In this document: positions 23,123 to 33,858 of the stretch, piece by piece
Position numbering within the stretch: position 1 is the first letter of the stretch
How the letters are laid out: every line of letters starts with the position of its first letter
Source: Phymatolithon calcareum
Taxonomy: Eukaryota; Rhodophyta; Florideophyceae; Hapalidiales
Assembly (NCBI GenBank): GCA_977006965.1
Contig: OZ345382.1
Coordinates: 1,116,001 to 1,180,000, forward strand
Direction: 5' to 3'
DNA: 64,000 nt
Notes under the pieces: generated by a model
The model's input: the letters and a program-made list of their open reading frames with translations, nothing else
Told to the model about the DNA's origin: nothing
Database searches by the model: none
Position numbers and translations under genes: made by a program

Positions 23123-26100
23123 ATGCCAGCTTCCGCACTCGCGTCGAATTGGATAATAATTTACTCTGTGTATGCTGCCGCATTCATCCCACTCGCATTC
23201 ATTTACGGGTTGGACTTCATCACCGAGAAGTGGAGGCCGATACGCGAGACGCGTCGTAATGGCACGATTCAGCTACTCATTACATTGCCTTCTCTCGGCT
23301 ACCTCATCTTCTACATCGTTCTTCAGGTGCGCAGTGATGATCATAAGGAGGCAGCGGCTGCAATCACAGTTGCAGTTTTCAACATGTACCACTTAGTTCG
23401 AACGGTTTGGGGCCTTGTACAGCTGTACGAATTTACGAACTGGAACATTCATGCCCTCACGTGTCTCATCAAGCTCGGATATTCCGCACCAGAATGCTCG
23501 CCACAAGGCTGGTTCTCGTTCGCTAAGAATATGTGGGCAAGAGTCACATCTTTCTTCAACGGAACGACGAGAAACACTGATGACACAATTTCGCAGTTCC
23601 CGGAACGTGCTAGATGGTTTAACTCAACGAACATGAGTTTGGAGAAAGTAAAGAGGACTGTGGAGAATGAGATGGTTGTGAATAGCTCGCTGATTGATAA
23701 TGAGTTCTGGAGTGCGGACCTCCCAATGCGGTTAGCTTTTTATAGGCGACATGAGAATGGTGATGTGGAGAGACGGAGTTGTTTGGGACGGTTTGTGGCA
23801 TCGATATTGAGGCCGGTAAAGGCGGAAGAATGCTCCGTTCGTTGGGTTGTTTCATTCTTGGCAAAGTTTGGGAGTGAATGGCTTGTGGACTCCAGACTAT
23901 TATCTAGAATCAAACGTTACCCGCCCGCACTGGTCAAGTGGGGTGCATCTCGAGATCTTGCAATTTTTGCAAATTTCCACACAACGAGCGGAGGGATGAC
24001 TGAATCTGGATCTACAGAGAAGTTTGTGTCTCTCTTTTCTCCATTCCATGAGTTTTGCATGACTCCCTGGAGCGGCCGTGAATCGAGCGTTGTTGTGGGC
24101 AAGGATAACTCGCTACCTTTCAGAATGAGGGGATACAAGAAAAAACGATTTGACTTTGGGAAGCAAGAGGCGACTATCAGAGACGCGGCGAAAGATGATT
24201 GGCACAAGGGGTCTCTGAATAAGCTGGAGGAAGAAGAGAGAACGGCAGTTGAGAACATAAGTGCAGTACAGCTCGCTTGTTTCTGTAATCTCATGAGACA
24301 AGACCAGAAGATCTACCGAAATGACAGGACTCACTTCGATCTGGACCCCCATGACAAGCGAGTGGGCACTTTCATTTTGCAGCTAGGGGTTGATGGTAAG
24401 CAGGATCACTCTGAGCTCATACAGAAACTTCCTTTCAACCCACCATCGCCCCAGTGTGAAAGCTGGAGTCTTAATAATTGGGTGTTCCAAGAGAGCTTTC
24501 ACATTGACAACTCAATCTCTCTGGCAATTGGCGACAGTCTTACCAAATTCATTGAAGGTTGCGCGCAAATGGACGTACAAGAAAACGAGAATTCCGTGTT
24601 CCAGAAGCAGTTCGATCTTGAAACCGCCCGTTTGCAGTGGGATGTACTTGTTTGCAGTGAAGTGAAACCAGGTCGGTTCATTGGGTGTGTGACAGAGACT
24701 GTGAGAAGTGCGCTAGCAAAATGGGTTGAAAGGGTTGAAGAGTCTGGAAATAATGCAAGCGGTTGGAGAGCTCGCATGTCGGATGTTCAATTAAGCTTTC
24801 GTTGCAGCCAACAGCTGTGTTCCTTGTTTGAAGAAGGCAAGAAGGCAGGATTGATTGAGAAGTGGAGGATGAGACTTGTTTGGGAGGTTCAATCGTTCTT
24901 GTGGTGGAAGGTTGCTGATGAACTTGAATTGGAAGGTCACGACCCTCGAACGTCAACAGCTCTGATAATGTTGTTCATACTTGGATTTCCATCATTGCGA
25001 GTGGAACATTGCGGAGAAGAATCTCAACGTGCTATTGAAGAGAATGGGGAACATTTGATTTCGTTTCCAGAAAAATTCACGATCACACCGATGTGTGGAC
25101 CTCAGAAAATAATGATTGCGCTCAAATTGAATGCTGAATCGATGCAAGTGTCATTGAATATAGTGTCGGAAGACATGTTATTCATTTGGGAAGATTGGAA
25201 GGCTTCGTTTATGGGGAGACTGTGTGCTCAGAAAGAGTGGAGAGTTAGTCGCAAGTTTGCAACGGATGAGACTTTACGCGAAGAATCGAAGAAAAGCGAC
25301 CTTTCCGAGTGTATTGTGCGAGTTTCTAAACGTCGTCGCAGACGCATTTCGAAATTCTGGGTGGGATGGCCTCCTCATACACCTCGGATTGCTAAATTTG
25401 AACTCCGTGGAAGGGTATACTATATATCTGATAGTTCGATTGAAGACCTGAATGCTGTGCTGGACACTCATTTCCAGAGCGGAGCGATCGCTGGATCTAA
25501 CTTTGAGAACGGCAGCGTGTTTCTGCGAGAGGGACGCGAAGAGGAGGCACTGAGAATTTTTGGGCGGTGTATTGCAAAACAAGGGCACAAAAAGGCGTTA
25601 CAAGAATATGTGAATGTATTTCTGAAACAGAACCGACCACGGGATCTCATGGACGACCATGAATTGGTCACCTGCTTGGAGTCTTGGTACAGGGTTCTGA
25701 CAGGGCGGAGCCACATGGGGACGCGCAATAATGATTCAGAAGAAATCGATTTTGAGATGCTGGCCAAGTATTCTGGTCGCCTTTTCGAGGGAACAGGAGT
25801 TGAGGAATTTAGAATCTTGCAAGCATATTCGTTGTTTCATCAAAACGGGCCAAATAATCCTGTTTCGGAGGCAGCTATTTGCGCCATGGAATCGATGCGT
25901 CATATGATTTCACATTATATCATGGTCTACGACCTCACATTCCGTCTTGCTATCGCGCATCAAAGCGTGTACGTGGAGTCGCGTGATATTGTACGAAGAC
26001 ATCTCGCACGAACAGCCATGCTGCAGGCCGGGCTTTCTGAACTTGGACAATTTTCGTTGAGTATCGGCTTTTTGTTCGAACAAGGATTTTATGTTTCGCG

Positions 26101-26899
26101 AGACAAGAAGCACATTTCGGCGTTGGCGTCTCGTAGTCCCCAACGTTTCCTGCTTTCGATCGACAGAACACGGGTGGAAGCATTTGTCGAAAGACTTTTT
26201 GTGAGGCAAGAAACTCCAACGACCGAAGAACAAGCAGATCAGCTCGCATTCGGAATCGGGAAGCAACCAGAATGCGCAATTCAACTATACGAGGCTACGC
26301 TGGAACACAATGAGGATGCTGCTGAACAAGCCTCAAATCGACTCGGGTTGATGTATCACCAAGGAGCCATGGGAGTTCCAATCGACATATCCAGAGCTGA
26401 AAACTACTACTTAGATGCGATGGAAAATGGTTGTACAGAAGCTGTTTGCAATATTGGTGTTTTACGAAACGGAGATGAAGCGGAAGGGCGAGATATCTTG
26501 TCCCTAGAAGAAGCAGCAGACGCAGCCGAGCACAGTACAGCTATGAACAACCTTGCAGTCGCTTATGAGCTTGGAAACGGAGTCAATCGGAGTCCACATG
26601 AGGCTGAAGAACTTTACAAACAGGCCATTGAGGCGGACAGGCATCCAATCGCAATGTACAATCTGGCGTTGATGTACATGTTTGACGAATCCGATATTCG
26701 AAGTGGCGAAAAAAGCGCGGAGCTGATGCAAGAAATTGAAAGTCCGGATACAGACACATCGGGGCTGTACATTTTGCGGGAGGAAATTTCAAAATTGAGA
26801 AATGGAGAAAGCTTAAACATGCGAGATGCTGAGGCATGGAAAATCAAAGTGCAAGAAATCGACAGTTGCCTGGCGTATGTAAAAGTGAAGGACGATTAG
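23123..26899 (+). CDS. Membrane-anchored Sel1-repeat protein, paralog 1 (1258 aa)
   Basis: Intronless frame from ATG 23123 to TAG. The N-terminus carries three likely membrane segments, at about residues 10-30, 49-68 and 77-98. A central ~900-residue region has no family I recognise; it is conserved between paralogs. From about residue 1069 there are Sel1-type helical repeats (ASNRLGLMYHQG, AMNNLAVAYELGNGV, AMYNLALMYMF). Sel1 repeats are protein-binding solenoids, and ER-anchored Sel1 proteins such as SEL1L/Hrd3 act in ER-associated degradation, but the topology here (membrane at the N-terminus, no signal peptide) differs. Paralogs at 33859 and 46280 are nearly identical over long stretches but differ strongly in short patches, here at about 24318-24364, 24437-24485, 25325-25445, 25901-25941 and 26115-26185. 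Function unknown; the USP7 neighbour gives no reliable clue because the two are linked by segmental duplication. Confidence 0.85.
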   Translation: MPASALASNWIIIYSVYAAAFIPLAFIYGLDFITEKWRPIRETRRNGTIQLLITLPSLGYLIFYIVLQVRSDDHKEAAAAITVAVFNMYHLVRTVWGLVQLYEFTNWNIHALTCLIKLGYSAPECSPQGWFSFAKNMWARVTSFFNGTTRNTDDTISQFPERARWFNSTNMSLEKVKRTVENEMVVNSSLIDNEFWSADLPMRLAFYRRHENGDVERRSCLGRFVASILRPVKAEECSVRWVVSFLAKFGSEWLVDSRLLSRIKRYPPALVKWGASRDLAIFANFHTTSGGMTESGSTEKFVSLFSPFHEFCMTPWSGRESSVVVGKDNSLPFRMRGYKKKRFDFGKQEATIRDAAKDDWHKGSLNKLEEEERTAVENISAVQLACFCNLMRQDQKIYRNDRTHFDLDPHDKRVGTFILQLGVDGKQDHSELIQKLPFNPPSPQCESWSLNNWVFQESFHIDNSISLAIGDSLTKFIEGCAQMDVQENENSVFQKQFDLETARLQWDVLVCSEVKPGRFIGCVTETVRSALAKWVERVEESGNNASGWRARMSDVQLSFRCSQQLCSLFEEGKKAGLIEKWRMRLVWEVQSFLWWKVADELELEGHDPRTSTALIMLFILGFPSLRVEHCGEESQRAIEENGEHLISFPEKFTITPMCGPQKIMIALKLNAESMQVSLNIVSEDMLFIWEDWKASFMGRLCAQKEWRVSRKFATDETLREESKKSDLSECIVRVSKRRRRRISKFWVGWPPHTPRIAKFELRGRVYYISDSSIEDLNAVLDTHFQSGAIAGSNFENGSVFLREGREEEALRIFGRCIAKQGHKKALQEYVNVFLKQNRPRDLMDDHELVTCLESWYRVLTGRSHMGTRNNDSEEIDFEMLAKYSGRLFEGTGVEEFRILQAYSLFHQNGPNNPVSEAAICAMESMRHMISHYIMVYDLTFRLAIAHQSVYVESRDIVRRHLARTAMLQAGLSELGQFSLSIGFLFEQGFYVSRDKKHISALASRSPQRFLLSIDRTRVEAFVERLFVRQETPTTEEQADQLAFGIGKQPECAIQLYEATLEHNEDAAEQASNRLGLMYHQGAMGVPIDISRAENYYLDAMENGCTEAVCNIGVLRNGDEAEGRDILSLEEAADAAEHSTAMNNLAVAYELGNGVNRSPHEAEELYKQAIEADRHPIAMYNLALMYMFDESDIRSGEKSAELMQEIESPDTDTSGLYILREEISKLRNGESLNMRDAEAWKIKVQEIDSCLAYVKVKDD

Positions 26900-27720
26900 T
26901 GTGTAGATGAGAAGTGTTCGTGAGGGTAAATAGAGCATTGAAAGCAAACTTGTTTTTAAATACTGATGGAAGAGCATGAATACAACTCGTTGTGAAGAAA
27001 CTTGGTCGAAAAGTCTGACATCTTGGTGCATCTGTCCTAATTGCCGAGTACTCAATGCTCAAAGTGGATCAAATGCGTGCGCTGTTGGTATGTCGTCCGT
27101 CGTGATTTCTTCCAGTCTTTTCGCCTTCCTACGTGGGAGTAAGCCGCCGATTCAAAATGTAAATAATGTGAGTTACTTCTGTCCTCCAACGAGCAACTCA
27201 AAGCTGCATATCTCCTCCACAAAGTGTGCGTCATCGTCAAAGCTCCTTATTTTGTCCTCAAGCAACGAGGAAGCGTATGCTCGAGTGGTCTTGGCGAGAT
27301 ATCCCATGCCGTACCACTGGTTAGCCAAAGCGTTATGCTTAAACTGAACGCGTGCATACGAACGAGTTTCGCAACAAGGGCGGTCAGAAGACATCATGAT
27401 GTGAGAGATTGCGATGTGCATGTAGTTGTCAACTGAAGAGAGCCAAACCTCCAGTGTCACAAATACTTCCATGCCACTGATTGCATCAATTCAATGCCGC
27501 GCTCCTGTAAAAGATTCTCGGTGTGCGTGAGGTCATGCCCATTCCTCGTGCTTGATGAAGAAGACGGTGATTCGCCAGTGGTGAATGGCATGGATGGTCT
27601 CGCAGACAGGGAAGCGGGAATTGACTGTGCCATCAGGGCAACATTGTTTCCAAGAGAAATTACTGTACCCTTTCGAAGTATACGAACACGACGAAAAGAT
27701 CAGTACAGTATCTTATCATA
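26900..27720 (+). repeat. Sel1 downstream module, unit 1
   Basis: Begins after the Sel1 stop and recurs at 37840-39160, 56460-57060 and 61680-62340. It contains a decayed frame with NEQLKAAYLLHKVCVIVKA. Its right half (ACGAACGAGTTTCGCAACAA onward) resembles the second half of the USP7 downstream module, so the two modules share ancestry. No intact gene. Confidence 0.65.
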
Positions 27721-28490
27721 GGTATGATACGGCAATTTCCTCCAGTCAGCGTTTCGAAACGCTGCACTCCGCCTCCGTATCATACTCTGCGTGCAGACCG
27801 CTCAGCATGCTCATCATCGTGATCCTGGTACTGTATGCACGCCATCGCAGCACCATTGGCGATGGGAGGTGGGCATTCGCGACGGCTTTCCGGTGCCGAT
27901 GAAAATCGCTTGACACATGTGTCATGCTCGCAAACCGGTGGCCCCGCGCAATGGCGTTGGGCGATCAATGTCTGGACCATAGACGTGTTGCGAATGTACA
28001 TGACGCGATCGTCGCACCGGATGATGCCACACGGCGAATGACGTCCGGAAGCCGCGATGTCAACAAAAATCCGTGCGGCGAGGAAACAGGACTCTCTAGC
28101 ACACGCTTCTTAAGCATGCAAGCGTGGTGACACGAAGGTGCGCGTTTTCGAACGGCGCTGTGGTTAAAGGTGGTAACGCGTAAGACAGGGAAGCGCGAAA
28201 GGAGCTTTTGGCATCCGCGAGTGTCTGGTTTCCCAGTACTTTACGCTAGATGACTCAGTTCACTACAAGAGTTTGACCGGAGATCTTTCAAACTGACGGT
28301 ACTTGCTTTTGTTGGTCACTCACTCACTTACGCTTCGCAGTCTCTTTTCCGCACAAGTGTAGCGACGGCAGGCGTACTTCCACGGGAACACTTTTCTCCG
28401 CCGAGCGGTGCTTGTCCGGGATGAAGCTGCCGAGAGTGGCCGGACAGTTTCGGAAACTCTAAGGCGACACGGCTCACCGTTTGTGGTAAG
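27721..28490 (+). repeat. Repeat X copy joined to USP7 fragment
   Basis: Starts near GTATCATACTCTGCGTGCAG and runs to the abrupt junction with USP7-derived DNA at about 28491. It is homologous to X at 31.2-32.1 kb but switches to USP7 sequence where X continues. Confidence 0.7.
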
Positions 28491-29518
28491 TTTTCGTCAT
28501 GATGTTGACCGCCAAGGCCCGGCTCATGACCGTGTGAGGATTGGCGACAACGATGAATTACTGAAAGTCCCACCCATGCATATAGTATTGCCATTCATTG
28601 TTTCGTCGCAGATATCGCGAATGGACTACCGCACATTGTGGTATGAACAGACTGAGTATGGATTGTCTGAAATTGAGCAGAAGGAAGAAGTGCGAGTTGT
28701 TTGGCGTGGGGATGGCGGAACCAAGACAGCTTCCCCCACAAGCTCTCCGATGAACACGATGAATGGACCTGTTAGCGTCCGGGAAAATACGAAATGTCGA
28801 CGACATGGGAAGATATTTCGGTGGAGGATTTGGGAACATACACTCGATGGAGTGTAGACAAGGACATTAGCAGTCCTGCTACAACAGTGGTTTGGGGAAG
28901 AAGCGAACGTCTCTTTTTTTGTGCTGGTGCCGCACATGTCGAAGTAGAAGGATGTGGTTGACGAAATGAAGCGGAGACAGAAGCTGGACGCAGGCTTCCC
29001 GGTGAGGCTTTTGGAAGTGAAGAACTTCAGGATTTACAGAATTATTGATCTTTCAAACTCTGTGACTCGCTTGATATCGAGCTGTGACTACCCCTCCGAA
29101 CTTCGAGCAGAGCCGATCCCTTTGGATGAAACATTGGAAGCGTTGGGCGACGAATATCAACTGATATCGGTCGTCAATATGGCAAGAGAACGACATCGGG
29201 GTGGTCGACATAGGTTTTTCGGTACCTTTCATCCTTCGTGTCCGTTGCTTTGGGCAGTCTATCGAGGACATCCGCGAGCTCATCCGCGTGAAGCTGGGAG
29301 TGGGTGAACAAGAATTTAATTCTTGGCGCCTTGCCGAGGTAATGCACCACAAAGTGGAGTACCTGGATGACCCGTCACAAGTATGGAACCCTGGATCGCG
29401 GAACACGCTGATGGACTATTCGACACTTGCAATTGAGCATCGATGCCCGACTCCAACGAGAAGGATAAATACGGGACATGGGCGGTTCGCGGATAAGCCG
29501 CTAAAGATCAGAGGCTAG
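28491..29518 (+). pseudogene. USP7 3'-end fragment, copy 2
   Basis: Matches the resident gene from about 19952 to its stop. Frameshifts include a missing base at about 28792 (AAATACGAAATG for AAATACCGAAATG), a 21-bp deletion near 28895 and a 2-bp deletion near 29222. An in-frame stop follows CACATGTCGAAG at 28948. Without the catalytic core it cannot be a protease. It encodes parts of the C-terminal ubiquitin-like region only. Confidence 0.9.
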
Positions 29519-29520
29519 AT

Positions 29521-31214
29521 GTAACGGCGGAGTTGAAAATGTAATGTAGTGAGGGGCAATGTGTGAGTGCGCTTCATAAGCAGTTGTAGCAAATCAACTT
29601 GTGTTCGACCTGTTCTCTGTTTCCACTATGTGGAGTGCTAGTTGTGTTGGCAGACGAACACGTGCTTACCATTATATCTCAACCTCCATTTTTGCTCCGA
29701 ATTCGTAGTTCGAATTCTTGTTTGACTTGTCTGCCAAATTATTTCTGATTAGGGTGCAGGTGTCCGGTGAATGTAAGAAGATGGACGGCACACAGGGGAC
29801 GCAGGGTGAAGTAAGGAGGTGTTGGTGACATTGAATGACAGTAACTGCTGTTATAGCGTGCACGGTGTGAGTCGTTGTGCTTGTGCTCCATTAACGGTCT
29901 TGGAATCACTTAACTAAGTAAAATGTAGGTACATAGATCCTAGACTACACTTCACAATTGCATGTCCCTTTGTCACTTGGGCTGTACAACTATGAACTTT
30001 TCATTTTCATCACACTTCACAAAAAATCAAAATCGCCGCCCAACAGCACATCACGCGCGACAAAATGGCAATGATCCCGCACGGTAAAGACGTGGGTCTG
30101 CGGCGCGCCCTGGACGATGTAGACGTGAAAAGCGAGGAGTTTTTGTATCGCATGAGAGTATCTCCTCGACTGTTCCGCACTACCCTGTTCCGCCAAAAAA
30201 TCGAATATATGCAGACGTAATGAGAATGTGCTGCGACAGCCGTACGAGTACGCGAACACGCGGCAGGACTACGAGGGTGTTTTGAAGGCGCTCGGTGCCA
30301 TCGAATCCGCCTTAGAGAATGGCGGCGTGGGACCGGTCGACGACGCTCTTCCGACACGCCCGCATGACGAGTTTTTTCCTGCCGCTAAGCGTGAACATAC
30401 GAACGAATTTCGCAACAAGCGCGGTCAGGAGACAAGAAAGCGATTGCGATGTGCATGCATGTATTTGTCAATTGAAGAGAGCCGAAGCTTCAGAACATAC
30501 AGTGTGCGAGTCAGGGGCCAGCGACTTCTCAAGGACGAGTAACCTAGAGTGACGTATCATGTCCTCCCGCAAGAAGTCACAATCACATAAGTCCCACAAC
30601 TGCAACGTCCCCTTCTCAACGAGGAGACCATGACCAAAATACAATCTCTCGCCACGAAAATGTATCAACAGTTCTCTCTCCATGTCCTCATGGGGCGCTG
30701 TCCGTTCAACAGTACTGAATGCGCACACACCAATCTTGCCCTTTCGAAGTACTCATTTTCTTGGATTACATACTTTCTTTTGTACACCAACCAAAATTTG
30801 CTGTTGTTGTTATGGGAAGTCCAAATTTGGTAACACTACAACCATCCTGCATCGTAAGAAAAACTGTGCAGATGAAACCTTCTTCTCTGTACGCAGTAAA
30901 CCTTATCCAAGGAAATGTCATCCGTACTGTCGCCCTGGTCCTAAATGTTTGTTGCTTGATGTAGAAGACTGGTGAACAGCATGGGTGCTCTCGCGAAAAG
31001 GACAGCGCCAGTTGACTCTGCCACCAACTCGGCCACTACAGTGGTGAGAAGCATGTTGGAAAAGGATCGAAAAGGATCGAAAAGGTTAGCACGCGGAAAG
31101 CGAGAGTGTTGCCTGAGAAGCTGAACGAAGCGACAACGGCCAGCGATCATAGTTTCCAAGAGAAAGATCCTTTTCGCAGAATACGAACGCCACAAAACGA
31201 TCCATTGGTACTGT
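29521..31214 (+). repeat. USP7 downstream module, copy 2
   Basis: Same blocks as 21001-22814. The frame 30228-30542 (LRQPYEYANTRQDYEGVLKA onward) is the best-preserved version of the decayed helical-repeat-like gene. Confidence 0.7.
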
Positions 31215-32110
31215 ACGGCAATCGAAGATGATCTTCTCCGGTCACCGTTATTGTACTACAGTACTGTACAGTAATCTCTGCACACCGCCTGCGTATCATA
31301 CTCTGCGTGCAGACCACGCATTTGATACCAGATGACATACAATACTGTACTATCAACAGAAAACGATAATGGCTTGCACGTCACTGCAGTACGATTGCCG
31401 ATGACCAGCCGTTCGGATGGTTATGTCGAAATATGGTGCTGGCGCTGCAAGTGGTAGCAGCCGTTCGCAACGGGATTCCGGCACCGATGAGAGTCGCTCG
31501 ACACAGGCTCGTCCTCGCATGAGGTGGCGCCGAACAGTGGGCTTGGACGGTCAATGTCTGGACCGTAGCCGTGTTGTGGATGTGCATGACGCGATCCTTG
31601 CGCCAGGCGACGCCACGTAGCGAATGGGAGAAGGAACCCCGGAGGGTGCGATCTCAACAAAGAGGCCTGCGCCATGGAGACATTAATACCCAGCACGCGC
31701 TTCTCAAGCTTGAAGCCGTGTTCAAACTAAGGTGCACGTAATCGAGCGGCCATGTAGTGAAAAGTGGTAACGCGTAAGACGGGGAACTGCGAAGGGAGTT
31801 TTTGGGACTCGCGACTGTCCGGATTTCCGGTAATTTACGCTGGACGACTCGGTCCACTACAAGAGTTTGACCGTAATTCTTTCAAACTGGTGGTAATTGT
31901 TTTTGTTGGTCCCTACTCACCTACGCTTCGGAGTCTCTTTTCCGCACAAGTCCAGCTATCGCAGGCCTACTTCCGGGAGAATCCGTTTCACTGCCGAGCG
32001 GTGCTTGTCCGGGATGAGAGTCGCAAAGTAGGCGGACGGTGTCGGAAACTCTAGGGCGACATGGGTCGCCGTTTTTGGGGAATTAGACAGTTGGCCGTCG
32101 TGAATTTGAT
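31215..32110 (+). repeat. Repeat X, unit 2 internal copy
   Basis: Same element as 1000-1815 (inverted), 42640-43500 and 62340-63330. Contains clustered TACTGTACAGTA motifs at about 31255-31275. Confidence 0.7.
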
Positions 32111-33545
32111 GTCACCAAATAATATTTTATTCGGTTTTACGTGTCGTGGAAAGCGCAGATCTTCTACAAGGTTTGTCAAGTGCAGGCAGTCTCCAAGACG
32201 GCATCGGTAGCGCAAGATACCGCGAACAGTTGTAACAAGCGGAGAGTTGTTCAGAAGCTCGCCTCTCTCTGAGACCGAGAGCAGCATGGGGTGGCGGAAG
32301 ATACCGAGGAGGTTCACATTCGGAATCAAGCGCCACTCCTATCAGTTCACTGGTGCCCTTTGTCATGACGTCAAGCAAGACTGGTTGACCGTCGACTTCT
32401 CAGAGTGATCTTTACCACAATTTGCATAAAGGGCACATTATGATTCTGGCAAACGTAATCCATCCCATCACGGTGTCAGTTGCATTGACAACCTTTTCTG
32501 TGACTAGCGTTTCCTCTCATCACGAAAGATTACAGATGCATCCGATCTACCGATTGGAGACAATACAGATTTTAGAACGAAGAGCTCATCGAGTCGCTGA
32601 AGATAAGTACAGAGCATACAACTGTATTTGGTGTCGTCCTTGTAGAATTTTGAACTTCTACAGTTTTCGGAGGCATACCTTCCCATTCATCAACTTTCTG
32701 TAGGTTAATCTGGTAATGGAATGGTCAGATTGAACAACTGCCTTGTGGTTCTTGAATTTCGAACTCTCTATTCCCGTCTTCTACAACTTTTTTAATTTCG
32801 TGGAAAAAGGGCACTCGACGTTCCGTATCCAGACGTAAGTTTATTGGTCGAGAAGGTACAGAAACCGTAGAAGAATATGCTGTGACAGGCCCTTAGCCAT
32901 ACTCAAATTTCTGAACAATGAGAAAGTGTTGCAGATCAAATGCAGGCGCACACTGTCCGTATGAGAAATCTTTCCCCAATAAAGAAAGAAAGAAAGAAAA
33001 GGGCACTGTACAGATACCTTTATCAAGTCCCAACGGATTGCCTTAAAGTGCTTATCGATCATCGAGTCTGAAAGAGTTCCTTCAAGCTTTCGTGGTCAAG
33101 GCAAGCAAACCGCGCCAGAGTGAGACAGTCCAATCCTGTTGTGTTCCTCCTCAACATTTAATTAACTGAAATGACATTGCCGTCGCTGCTACCACTCATT
33201 GGCCATGACTTGTGACCTCCACAGTGTGATCTCCATAGTGTATTTGATGCACTCACCTGAAGAAGATCATCAATTTAAGTAGCGCATCTCTTCCACTCAT
33301 GCGATTTGGGATACTTTTTTAATCCAAGTTTATTATTAAAAAAAGCCCCACATACTTCCGAAGATATGGGCAAGGTTTCCTCAGTTGCTACCTACCTTTG
33401 TGTAGCTCACGAAAACGTACCACCTGAAGGGCGGACGGGAAAACTTCGGATCTCAGATAATCATATCTCAATTGCGAAACCCCTGTATACTCGTCAACTC
33501 AACTGTTCATAACTGGGCTTCAGTGTAGGCCCTGCTGTAGGCCTT
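32111..33545 (+). repeat. Segment Y, unit 2
   Basis: Shared with unit 3 (43501-45974, there interrupted by an hAT element) but absent from unit 1. Contains a (GAAA)n run at about 32985-33000 and decayed minus-strand coding-like frames. Its left end resembles DNA beside the 727-codon gene's pseudogene copy at 63350-63450, so Y may be a relic of the same element. Confidence 0.55.
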
Positions 33546-33858
33546 CCCATTTGAGCTACTACTGTATGACAATTGTCAGATAATAGTTTTCCATGCTCAG
33601 TCGCCGGGTTCGTCAGCTCATGAACATTCGTCTCTACGAATTGCAGAAGAAGCGTCAGCGAAAGAGAGATTCCACGAACGTCTACAAGGTGCCAAGGACA
33701 TCTGCCAATCCTTACTGACCACTGCTGCTGTACAACAGAAGCGCCAACCACACCTACATCAACTCTTCATCGACTGTCCCATTTCACAGCTTTTTCGCAT
33801 TTGACATCATCCATTCTCCGACCGACAACCACACATTTGCGCCTTGGGTGTCTTCACA

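Noticed and set aside
24499-24777. Minus-strand ORFs recurring in all Sel1 genes
   Set aside because: They recur only because the sense genes are paralogous; the sense frame is far longer and carries the domain.
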